A stretch of 54,731 bases of DNA. It comes from Melioribacteraceae bacterium. GTDB taxonomy: Bacteria > Bacteroidota > Ignavibacteria > Ignavibacteriales > Melioribacteraceae. Within the stretch, counting starts at the first letter, position 1; each line of letters begins with the position of its first letter. The stretch covers positions 1 to 54,731 of the forward strand of contig JANQIV010000215.1 in assembly GCA_028282005.1 (NCBI GenBank), given 5' to 3'. Both the position numbers and the translations under genes were made by a program. Below, piece after piece: positions 26,082-34,233 of this stretch. The notes under the pieces are model-generated. The model did not search any database. It saw only the letters and a program-made list of their open reading frames with translations, and was not told the origin of the DNA.

Positions 26082-26945
26082 ATGAAAGGAATTATTTTAG
26101 CTGGCGGTGCGGGAACAAGATTATATCCTGTAACAAAATTATATAGTAAACAACTTGCATTGATTTATGACAAACCTTTGATCTATTATCCTCTTTCCAT
26201 TTTGATGTTGGGAGGGATTAAAGATATACTTATTATTTCAAATGAAGAAACTATTCCATTGTATCAAAAATTATTTGAAGACGGCAGCAGCTTCGGGATG
26301 AGCATTAATTATGAAATTCAAAAAGCACCAAATGGTATTGCAGAATCATTTATAATTGGTGAAGATTTTATCGGTGATGATAGCTCAACATTAATTTTAG
26401 GCGATAATATCTTTTATGGAAACTTGAGATTTATGTATAACGCATTAGAGAATCATGAAACAGGAGCAACAATTTTTGCTTATCAAGTGAAAGATCCTCA
26501 ACGATATGGAATTGTAGAGTTTGATAAAAATGGCAAAGCAATATCAATAGAAGAAAAGCCGAAAAATCCAAAATCCGAGTACGCAGTTCCCGGTTTATAT
26601 ATTTATGATAATGATGTTGTTGAGATTTCCAAAAACCTTGCACCATCAGCCAGAGGTGAACTGGAAATTACAGACGTTAATAAAGTTTATCTTGAAAAAG
26701 AATTGCTATCTGTACAAACTATTGGAAGAGGTGTAGCCTGGCTTGATACCGGAACACCTGAAGCACTTTTGGCTGCATCAAATTTCTTTGGTGTTATTGA
26801 AGATAGGCAAGGTTTGAAAGTAGCTTGCATAGAAGAAATAGCGTACAAAAAAGGATTTATTGACAAAGCAAAGTTTGAAGAAACTCTAAGTCAAATTCCA
26901 AAGTCTTTATACAAAGAATATCTTGAGAGACTTTTACGCGAGTAA
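26082..26945 (+). CDS. rfbA: Glucose-1-phosphate thymidylyltransferase
   Basis: Makes dTDP-glucose from dTTP and glucose-1-phosphate, the first step to dTDP-rhamnose and other sugars. The nucleotidyltransferase signature 'GIILAGGAGTRLYPVT' begins at residue 3, with 'KQLALIYDKPLIYYPLS' next, and 'LGDNIFYG' and 'AWLDTGTPEALL' further on. The length of 287 is standard. No rfbB, rfbC or rfbD is in the window, so it is an orphan copy. Its stop abuts that of the convergent MATE gene with no bases between. Confidence 0.95.
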   Translation: MKGIILAGGAGTRLYPVTKLYSKQLALIYDKPLIYYPLSILMLGGIKDILIISNEETIPLYQKLFEDGSSFGMSINYEIQKAPNGIAESFIIGEDFIGDDSSTLILGDNIFYGNLRFMYNALENHETGATIFAYQVKDPQRYGIVEFDKNGKAISIEEKPKNPKSEYAVPGLYIYDNDVVEISKNLAPSARGELEITDVNKVYLEKELLSVQTIGRGVAWLDTGTPEALLAASNFFGVIEDRQGLKVACIEEIAYKKGFIDKAKFEETLSQIPKSLYKEYLERLLRE

Positions 26946-28283
26946 CTAATTTATAATTCTGGTTTTGCTTTTTTTATTAAATCTATAAACCAAAAGAATT
27001 GCCAATGAGGATAGGCTGATAATGAAGCCTATCCAAACACCCATAGTATTTAAGCCCATTTTAAATGCAAGGTAATACCCAACTGGAATACCAAGCAGCC
27101 AATATGCTGCAAAAGTAAACAGCATTGGTGCTTTTACGTCTGTTAATCCGCGAAGCACTCCAAGGCAAGTAGCTTGAACTCCATCGGAAACTTGAAATAA
27201 AGCAGCCGCAATTAACAGTTGAGAGGCTAACTCAATAACTTCAGTTTCATTAACATAAAATGTTGGAAGAATACTTTTTGCAGCAATAAAAATTATAGCA
27301 AAAAATAACATTACAAATGCTGCTAACATAAGCGCAGAAAATCCGGCTCGCCTGGTTTTGGTAATATTTTTTTCTCCAACAGCACTGCTTACGCGTATTG
27401 TTCCCGCTGCTGAAATTCCTAATATCATCATGTAAGTTACAGACGCCAAATTAAGTGCAATTTGATGTGCTGCCAAATCGTTGGCACTGATCCAGCCGAT
27501 CATAATTGCTGCACATGCAAAGGCAGCTACTTCAAGGAAATATTGCATACCGCTTGGCAAACCAATACTTACAAGCTTATTTATAATTTTTCTATTTATA
27601 CTTCTGAAGTTTAGTGACGTATCAAATTTTTTATATTTTTCACCTCTAATAACATAAAGCATTAGAGCAAATGCCATTAATGAACGGGTTCCGAAAGTGG
27701 ACCAACCCGCTCCGTCAAGTTCCATTGGCTCAATCCCGAACTTTCCGAAAATCAATACCCAGTTAAAAAGAGCATTGAAAATATTAGCTGCAATAGCAAT
27801 GTACATAGGTGCATGAACATCGGAAAGTCCTTCAAGGAATTGGCGGTAAATTTGAAAAATCATAAAAGGGAAAATTGAACATGCAATTATGCGACAATAT
27901 GATTCTGCATAAACAACAACGTCCTGTGGCTGATCAAAGTATTTTATAACAAATGATAATGAGTAAACCAGTACGAATAAGATTAAAGCAGTCGTTACAT
28001 TTACAATTATTCCTTGTCTTAAAACAATTCCGCAGTCATCATAATTTTTTTGCCCGCGTGCAATTGCCACTAATGGCGTTATTGCCATTGACATTCCAAT
28101 ACCGATTACAAGCACCAAAAAGAATAGCCCGTTTACTAAAGCCGATGCCGCCAGCGGAACCGAGCCAACATGCCCAACCATTAGTGAATCAACAACGCCC
28201 ATCATTATATGCCCGAGCTGCCCAATAGATACGGGTATGGAGAGCTTTATCGTTTCCTTTATATGTGTTCTAAGTGACAACAT
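26946..28283 (-). CDS. MATE-family multidrug/metabolite exporter
   Basis: 445 residues, about twelve membrane spans in two related halves. 'PVSIGQLGHIMMGVVDSLMV' in TM1 and 'LDGAGWSTFGTR' after the fifth span are NorM-type MATE signatures. It is a sodium- or proton-driven exporter of cationic drugs or metabolites. Start ATG at 28283. It ends directly against rfbA on the other strand and is divergent from the coiled-coil gene. Confidence 0.93.
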   Translation of the reverse strand: MLSLRTHIKETIKLSIPVSIGQLGHIMMGVVDSLMVGHVGSVPLAASALVNGLFFLVLVIGIGMSMAITPLVAIARGQKNYDDCGIVLRQGIIVNVTTALILFVLVYSLSFVIKYFDQPQDVVVYAESYCRIIACSIFPFMIFQIYRQFLEGLSDVHAPMYIAIAANIFNALFNWVLIFGKFGIEPMELDGAGWSTFGTRSLMAFALMLYVIRGEKYKKFDTSLNFRSINRKIINKLVSIGLPSGMQYFLEVAAFACAAIMIGWISANDLAAHQIALNLASVTYMMILGISAAGTIRVSSAVGEKNITKTRRAGFSALMLAAFVMLFFAIIFIAAKSILPTFYVNETEVIELASQLLIAAALFQVSDGVQATCLGVLRGLTDVKAPMLFTFAAYWLLGIPVGYYLAFKMGLNTMGVWIGFIISLSSLAILLVYRFNKKSKTRIIN

Positions 28284-28425
28284 AAAATGTGATGTTTAAT
28301 AAGTTATAAGCTTAGTATCTCGATTTTAATTGAAATAAAAGTTATCTTTATTTGATTTATAAAAATAATAATTAGGTGATACAAAACATCATAATATTAT
28401 TTTTCAACTGCTAAGAGGTGAAAAA

Positions 28426-30303
28426 ATGGGATTCTTATCCGGCCAGAAAAAAGATATTGAAAAAATTTTACAAGAGAATGACGAATTAAGAAACAGGCTC
28501 CATTCTGTGTTGGAAAAACAAAGCAGCCTGGATGATTTAGAAAAAAAATTATTTGAGTCGAGAAAAGAGCTTTCGGATATAACCAACGAAGAACTAAAGA
28601 TTGAAGCAAACATTAAAAACCTTGAAGCAGAGACTGAAGAGAAGGAAAGTAAAATCAGAATTTTGGAGGATAAAGTAAAAGAGCTTGAAGGCATGAATGA
28701 AAACCTTCAAAATATGATACAGTTTCATGAAGGAGAAATTGAAAAGCTTGAAAATAAAAAAATAGATTTGACAGTAAATAATGATAAAAAAACAATTGAA
28801 ATTGAAGAGAAAGAAAAAGAGTTAGAAGGAAAAAATAATTTCCTTAATGAATTAGACGGTAAAGTTGAAGAAAAGAATTTGAGCATTGAAGGTTTGGAAG
28901 AACGGATCAAAGAACTTGAAAACAAAATAAATACTTTGCAAAATGATGAACTAAGTTACCTTAGAAAAATTGAAGAGAAAGAAGAAAAGATCGAAACATT
29001 AGATCAAAAAATATCTGATACGGATGAGCAGATAGAAGCTTATGAAAAAGAACGAAGAGATGTGGAGTTCAATCTATTAAAACTTAAGGACGAACAAGAT
29101 GTTCTTCAAACTAGGGTTGAAGAAATAAGAAAAGAAGAATCTGAAAAAAGCACTTTGATAAATGACCTAAACCAAAAGATTTCGTTTAATGAAGAAGTAA
29201 AAACAAACCTTGATGATAATCTTGTGAAAATTGTAACGGAGCTAAACGAAAAAGATAAAATTTATAGTGAGTTTGTAAATAAAAAAGAAGAGTTGATGGA
29301 CGAGATTCGCCAGCAAAAAAATGAATTGGAATCTCTAAATTTGAATATTGAGAATACGAAATCAGAAACCCAAAAAGTTGAAAAAGAAATAGATGAGAAG
29401 AATACTTTACTAACCAATCATGAAGAAGATATCAGAAAACTGGAAAGACTTAAAAATGAACTGAATGACGAAATTCTGCTTTTGAAGAAAAAAGAAGAGA
29501 AAATGAATGAAGAGATTGGCTCGATTAGTCAGAAAATTAGTCAACTTGAATTAAGAAAATTTGAGGTTGAAGACCAGCATCTTGATTTGGAGAGCAAGAT
29601 TTCAGAAAACTTACAAAAATTCAATGAAGAAATTAGTTTGAATAACCAAAAATTGAGAGATCTCAAAAAAGAAATTCTATCCAAAGAAAAAATCCTCAAC
29701 GAATATGAAAAAACTTACCTGGAAAAAGTTACACATATAGCCGAATACGAAGGTGTAATAAATGTTTTGAAAAAAGAAAAGGAATCTTTTGAATTATTAG
29801 TTGCAAGTCTTAAAAACGAGCAAGATGATTTGAACAAAAGAATTAATGAGTTAAAGGATAAAGAGAGTAAACAAAGAGTTTATTTGAGTGAATTACATAG
29901 CGAGACCGATACAATTCAAATCAAGAAGACAAATATTGAGAAAGAATCCAGCGCAATTATTGACCTTATGAATAGAAATATTAATGAAGCGGAATCAAAA
30001 AAAGAAACTTTAATCAGAGAAATTGCAGAAAAAGAAGAACAGCTTCTAAAAATAAGTGAAGTTGTTTCCGAAACTAAATCTGAGTTACAGCAATTAAAGC
30101 AAGAAAAGTCAGATTTCGAAATACAAAAAGAAAAAATGGCTTCAAAAGTTTCGGAATTAATTGCTATGGAAAAATCTATTCAGTCTAAAATCAATCTATT
30201 GCAAAACGAAGCAAAAGTAATTGAAGAGAAAAATAATCCGATCGTTTTAGATGAAGATTTTATAGAAGAAGACGATATCGAAGAAAAAGAAGCTGACAAT
30301 TAA
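28426..30303 (+). CDS. Long coiled-coil protein, no known enzymatic domain
   Basis: 625 residues, nearly all heptad-rich Lys/Glu/Leu coiled coil from about 8 to 600, with a short acidic tail ('EEDDIEEKEADN'). There is no Walker A or ABC signature, so it is not an SMC or Rad50 ATPase, and no signal peptide or membrane span. ATG at 28426 follows AGAGGTG. Likely a cytoplasmic scaffold or filament-forming protein; the role is unknown. A hairpin terminator at 30393 ends the unit. Confidence 0.75.
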   Translation: MGFLSGQKKDIEKILQENDELRNRLHSVLEKQSSLDDLEKKLFESRKELSDITNEELKIEANIKNLEAETEEKESKIRILEDKVKELEGMNENLQNMIQFHEGEIEKLENKKIDLTVNNDKKTIEIEEKEKELEGKNNFLNELDGKVEEKNLSIEGLEERIKELENKINTLQNDELSYLRKIEEKEEKIETLDQKISDTDEQIEAYEKERRDVEFNLLKLKDEQDVLQTRVEEIRKEESEKSTLINDLNQKISFNEEVKTNLDDNLVKIVTELNEKDKIYSEFVNKKEELMDEIRQQKNELESLNLNIENTKSETQKVEKEIDEKNTLLTNHEEDIRKLERLKNELNDEILLLKKKEEKMNEEIGSISQKISQLELRKFEVEDQHLDLESKISENLQKFNEEISLNNQKLRDLKKEILSKEKILNEYEKTYLEKVTHIAEYEGVINVLKKEKESFELLVASLKNEQDDLNKRINELKDKESKQRVYLSELHSETDTIQIKKTNIEKESSAIIDLMNRNINEAESKKETLIREIAEKEEQLLKISEVVSETKSELQQLKQEKSDFEIQKEKMASKVSELIAMEKSIQSKINLLQNEAKVIEEKNNPIVLDEDFIEEDDIEEKEADN

Positions 30304-30392
30304 GAAATTATTAAGTGTTCACTATTTCGGACATTTTGTTTAATTTTAGTAAATCTGTTTCAAATCTAAACACTTCTTTAAATTAAATATTG

Positions 30393-30424
30393 CCATTTTG
30401 TACGAAAATGGTGTTTTATTTTGG
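30393..30424 (+). terminator. Terminator after the coiled-coil gene
   Basis: Stem CCATTTT (30393-30399) / AAAATGG (30405-30411) with loop GTACG, followed by TGTTTTATTTT. The stem is AT-rich but symmetric, and it sits between the coiled-coil gene and the next promoter region. Confidence 0.6.
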
Positions 30425-30471
30425 TACTATCTTTGACATACTAAGTATTCTTCCATTAATGAATTGAGAAA

Positions 30472-31179
30472 ATGAAAAAAATAAGTTTACTGGTAATTAT
30501 AGTTATAGGCTTTTGCAGTAGCATTTTAGCTCAAAACAATAAAGCATATTTGAATAATCCGATCTATAAAAGACAGATTGAAATGTATGATGTCTATAAA
30601 ACCAAACAAGCTGATATTGTAATGTTTGGTAATTCATTGACTCATGGAGCTAATTGGAATGAGTTATTAGGCAGAGATAATGTTGTTGAGAGGGGAATTG
30701 TAAGTGATGTAACCGAAGGTTTTGTAGCTAGGCTGCGATATGTTTATAAATTGAAACCAAAAGTTTGTTTTATTTTGGGTGGATTAAATGATATTTATAA
30801 CTGGACTCCGGTAGAAAAAATTTATGCTAATTATATTAAAATGATTAGTAGTTTAGAATTAAGAGGAATTCAGCCGGTAATTCAATCTACACTTTATTCC
30901 GGTAAAAAATGGGGTGCTGATTATTTAGCACGAACAAATCCGGACCTTAAACCAGAAGATGTGAATGCTGAAAGAAATTCGCAGGTGAAATTGTTGAATA
31001 AAATGCTTGCTGATTATGCTAAAAGAAACAAAATTATTTTCATCGATTTAAATAAAGAAATGTCCAAAGATGATTTTTTAAGAAGTGATGTTACATATGA
31101 TGGAGCGCATTTAAATGCTCGCGGTTACAAAATTTGGGCTCAGGAAGTTGATGAAGTGTTAACTGAAATGGGATTTTGA
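30472..31179 (+). CDS. Exported SGNH/GDSL hydrolase or acyltransferase
   Basis: Signal peptide (1-20, ending 'SILAQ'), then a single SGNH domain. The nucleophile is Ser55 in 'MFGNSLTHG' (block I), the oxyanion Gly/Asn lie in 'LGGLNDIYN', and the catalytic Asp210/His213 pair is in 'YDGAHLNARGY'. 235 residues. It begins a plus-strand run of two SGNH proteins, an MBOAT and a TPR-barrel protein, so acyl-ester transfer or removal on a secreted glycan is likely. It may also be a lysophospholipase-like esterase. Confidence 0.88.
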   Translation: MKKISLLVIIVIGFCSSILAQNNKAYLNNPIYKRQIEMYDVYKTKQADIVMFGNSLTHGANWNELLGRDNVVERGIVSDVTEGFVARLRYVYKLKPKVCFILGGLNDIYNWTPVEKIYANYIKMISSLELRGIQPVIQSTLYSGKKWGADYLARTNPDLKPEDVNAERNSQVKLLNKMLADYAKRNKIIFIDLNKEMSKDDFLRSDVTYDGAHLNARGYKIWAQEVDEVLTEMGF

Positions 31180-31199
31180 ATTAATTATTAGGAGAATAA

Positions 31200-32708
31200 A
31201 TGGCACAAAAGAATTACGTTAAACAACCGATCTATATCCTGCTGATGACGATTGTTATACTTTTCTTTATCTCGTTTTTGCCGAATGAGCAATCAGTATT
31301 TGGTGTAGATTTAAGGTATGTAGATATTTTTGCTGATCTTAAAGGTCAAAATGAATCCGATGAACTTGAATATGAAGAATACTACGAAGAAGATTACGAA
31401 AATTTAGAATACGAAGAATATTATGAAGAGGATTATGATGAGTATGATTCAGAAGATAATCCTGACAGTATTGAAAGTGAATCAAATTTATTAAATGAAG
31501 AAATCAAACTAAATTATGCATCTTTTGCATTTTTAAATTTGATTAGTGATTTATTTTTTGACAACGATAATGAAGATAATGCTTCAGATAAATTGACTTT
31601 AAAACCGCAAAAAATATCCGGTAATCTTGGTCAGCTAAAGTATTTCTTTGATGCTTTAAAATCTGCAAAAACAAAAAAAATAAGAGTGGCTCATTACGGT
31701 GACTCTGCTATTGAAGGCGATTTAGTTACTGCTGACATTAGAGAAAACTTACAGGATAAATTTGGTGGTAATGGTGTTGGATTTATTTCTATTACTTCAC
31801 AAGATGTTCAATTCAGACAGACTACAAAACATACATTTTCAAACACTTGGGAAGAAGCATCACTTTATTCGAGCAATAGAAAAAAACTTGATCTTGGAAT
31901 TAGTGGTGAAGTTTTTATTCCTAAATCTAAAAGTTGGGTGCAGTATCAAACAACGAGAAGATATAGATATTTAAAGAGCTGGTCAGAAGCTAAATTACTT
32001 TATAAAGCTAGTAAAAACTCATCAATAGAATATTCTTTTGATGGGAAAGGAAAACAAAAAGCGAACTTGAAAAAAAGTAACAAAGTTAGTCAAGTTACAT
32101 TAAAGGCATCCGGTGCTGCAAAAAAATTAAAAATAGAATTCCAGCCGGATGGTAACCATTATTACGGTGTACTTCTTGAAAATGGCAATGGTATTTATGT
32201 TGACAATTTCCCACTAAGAGGAAATTCCGGAGTTGACTTACAAAATTTATCTGCATCAACTTTACAAGAATTTGGCGATTTACTTAACTATAAACTTATC
32301 ATTTTGGAATTTGGCTTAAACGCTGCTGGTTCAATAAAAAGTAATTACAGATGGTATGAAAGGGAAATGGAAAAAGTTATTAACAACTTGAAAAAAGCAT
32401 TCCCTCAATGCAGTATTTTAATGATCAGTGTTCACGACAAAAGTATGAAAAGAGGATCAAATTATGTAACTGATCCTTCAGTAATAAAATTGTTAAAATC
32501 GCAAATAGCAATTGCTAAAAAGACCAAAGTTGCATTCTGGAATCTGTTTGAAGCTATGGGCGGAAAAGATTCTATGCCTAAATGGGTTAATAAAAACTGG
32601 GCTTTCAAAGATTTTATTCACTTTAATGATAGAGGTGCTAAAGAGGTAGCGGACTTATTAAGTGATGCATTAATAGAAGCTTACAATAATTATAAAAGAA
32701 AAAATTAA
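31200..32708 (+). CDS. Membrane-anchored SGNH protein, AlgJ/AlgX-like role
   Basis: Single membrane anchor (about 13-27), then a strongly acidic Tyr/Glu/Asp low-complexity linker (about 55-100, 'YEEYYEEDYE' repeated), then an SGNH domain. Ser169 lies in 'VAHYGDSAIEGD' and Asp471/His474 in 'FKDFIHFNDRG'. An inserted beta-rich segment (about 230-320) splits the domain, as in AlgX/PatB-type O-acetyltransferases. It is 502 residues with AGGAG before the ATG. It lies 20 bases after another SGNH gene and 51 before the MBOAT gene, suggesting that it receives acyl groups from the MBOAT protein. Confidence 0.82.
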   Translation: MAQKNYVKQPIYILLMTIVILFFISFLPNEQSVFGVDLRYVDIFADLKGQNESDELEYEEYYEEDYENLEYEEYYEEDYDEYDSEDNPDSIESESNLLNEEIKLNYASFAFLNLISDLFFDNDNEDNASDKLTLKPQKISGNLGQLKYFFDALKSAKTKKIRVAHYGDSAIEGDLVTADIRENLQDKFGGNGVGFISITSQDVQFRQTTKHTFSNTWEEASLYSSNRKKLDLGISGEVFIPKSKSWVQYQTTRRYRYLKSWSEAKLLYKASKNSSIEYSFDGKGKQKANLKKSNKVSQVTLKASGAAKKLKIEFQPDGNHYYGVLLENGNGIYVDNFPLRGNSGVDLQNLSASTLQEFGDLLNYKLIILEFGLNAAGSIKSNYRWYEREMEKVINNLKKAFPQCSILMISVHDKSMKRGSNYVTDPSVIKLLKSQIAIAKKTKVAFWNLFEAMGGKDSMPKWVNKNWAFKDFIHFNDRGAKEVADLLSDALIEAYNNYKRKN

Positions 32709-32759
32709 GTTACCTTTTATCTCTGAGTGAATTATATTATAGAACAAAACTTATAGTTT

Positions 32760-34229
32760 ATGCAATTTTCACTCTTTGAAAACATTCTAAATATTTTAAA
32801 ATACAATCCGCTGGAACCGTTATTGTTTAACAGCGGATTCTTTTTATTTTTCTTTCTCTTTTGTTTAATCTTCAGTCAGATTTTTGTTAACAACCACCGT
32901 GCAAAAGTTTTATTTCTTTTAACAGCTTCACTCTATTTTTATTATAAATCCAGCGGAGTATTTTTTGTCCTAATTATTATTAGCTCTTTAATCGATTACT
33001 TTGCCGGTTATTACATTCATGCTTCTCAATCTAAAACACAAAAAAAATCACTTTTGGTTGTTAGTATAATTACCAACCTTGGAATTTTAGGATACTTCAA
33101 ATACACAAACTTTTTCCTGGATACTTTTAATTCAATCGGGCTTTCAAATTTTGATATGCTCGATATATTTTTACCGGTCGGCGTTTCATTTTTTACATTT
33201 CAATCAATGAGTTACACAATAGATATTTATCGTGAAAACCTGGAGCCGGAAAAAAATTTTTTTGATTTTCTTTTCTTTGTTTCATTTTTCCCGCAGCTTG
33301 TTGCCGGGCCAATTGTACGTGCAAGCGATTTTCTGCCGCAAATAAAAACTAAACCAATTTTATCCAAAGATGACATTGGCAAGGCTTTTATGCTGATAAT
33401 TAGCGGGCTTTTTAAGAAAGCTGTTATAGCGGATTATATAAGTATAAATTTTATCGACAGGGTTTTTGAATGGCCAACTAGATTTACGGGGGCAGAAAAT
33501 TTAATCGCTCTTTACAGCTATGCGATTCAATTGTACTGTGATTTCTCCGGTTATTCAGATATGGCAATTGGTTTAGCGTTGTTACTCGGTTTTAGAATTC
33601 CGGAAAACTTTAACTCTCCGTACAAAGCTGCAAGTACAACTGAATTTTGGCAAAGATGGCATATTTCACTTTCATCATGGCTAAGAGATTATTTATACAT
33701 TGGGCTTGGCGGCAATAGAAAAGGTAAATTCAGAACTTATGCAAACTTAATCGTAACAATGCTGCTAGGCGGTTTATGGCACGGTGCAACATGGAGAATG
33801 GCGATTTGGGGATTGATCCAAGGAACAGCACTTGCAATTGAAAGAAAAACGGGATTTGCAAAGTTCACCCAAAAAAGTACTTTGAACAGAATTATTGGAT
33901 GGTTAATAACATTTAATGTATTTACATTTACGTTGATATTTTTCAGAGCCCAATCAGTACAAGCAGGTTATGAAATGATCAATCAAATATTGTTTTATTT
34001 TCACCCTGAAGTAATATTCCAATTTATTGAAGGTTATCCCGTAGTTTTCGGATTAGTTGTTCTGGGATACATAATGCATTTTACTCCGAAAAGAACTGAA
34101 GTTTATTTGGAACAATTTTTAGTTAAAATGCCTCCAATAGTGAAAGCTTTAATTCTTGCGTTACTAGTTTGGATTGTAGCACAATTTAAGTCGGCAGATA
34201 TTCAGCCGTTTATCTATTTCCAATTTTAA
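32760..34229 (+). CDS. MBOAT-family membrane O-acyltransferase (AlgI-like)
   Basis: 489 residues with about 10-12 membrane segments. Family signatures are 'FWQRWHISLSSWLRDYLYI' and 'LGGLWHGATW', with the catalytic histidine at residue 341. AlgI/PatA/DltB-type proteins pass acyl (usually acetyl) groups across the inner membrane to a periplasmic SGNH partner. Two SGNH genes sit immediately upstream, and the TPR-barrel gene starts 4 bases after its stop. Confidence 0.95.
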   Translation: MQFSLFENILNILKYNPLEPLLFNSGFFLFFFLFCLIFSQIFVNNHRAKVLFLLTASLYFYYKSSGVFFVLIIISSLIDYFAGYYIHASQSKTQKKSLLVVSIITNLGILGYFKYTNFFLDTFNSIGLSNFDMLDIFLPVGVSFFTFQSMSYTIDIYRENLEPEKNFFDFLFFVSFFPQLVAGPIVRASDFLPQIKTKPILSKDDIGKAFMLIISGLFKKAVIADYISINFIDRVFEWPTRFTGAENLIALYSYAIQLYCDFSGYSDMAIGLALLLGFRIPENFNSPYKAASTTEFWQRWHISLSSWLRDYLYIGLGGNRKGKFRTYANLIVTMLLGGLWHGATWRMAIWGLIQGTALAIERKTGFAKFTQKSTLNRIIGWLITFNVFTFTLIFFRAQSVQAGYEMINQILFYFHPEVIFQFIEGYPVVFGLVVLGYIMHFTPKRTEVYLEQFLVKMPPIVKALILALLVWIVAQFKSADIQPFIYFQF

Positions 34230-34233
34230 TAGA

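Noticed and set aside
28426..30303. SMC/Rad50-like ATPase
   Set aside because: No Walker A, Walker B or signature motif at either end; only coiled coil.
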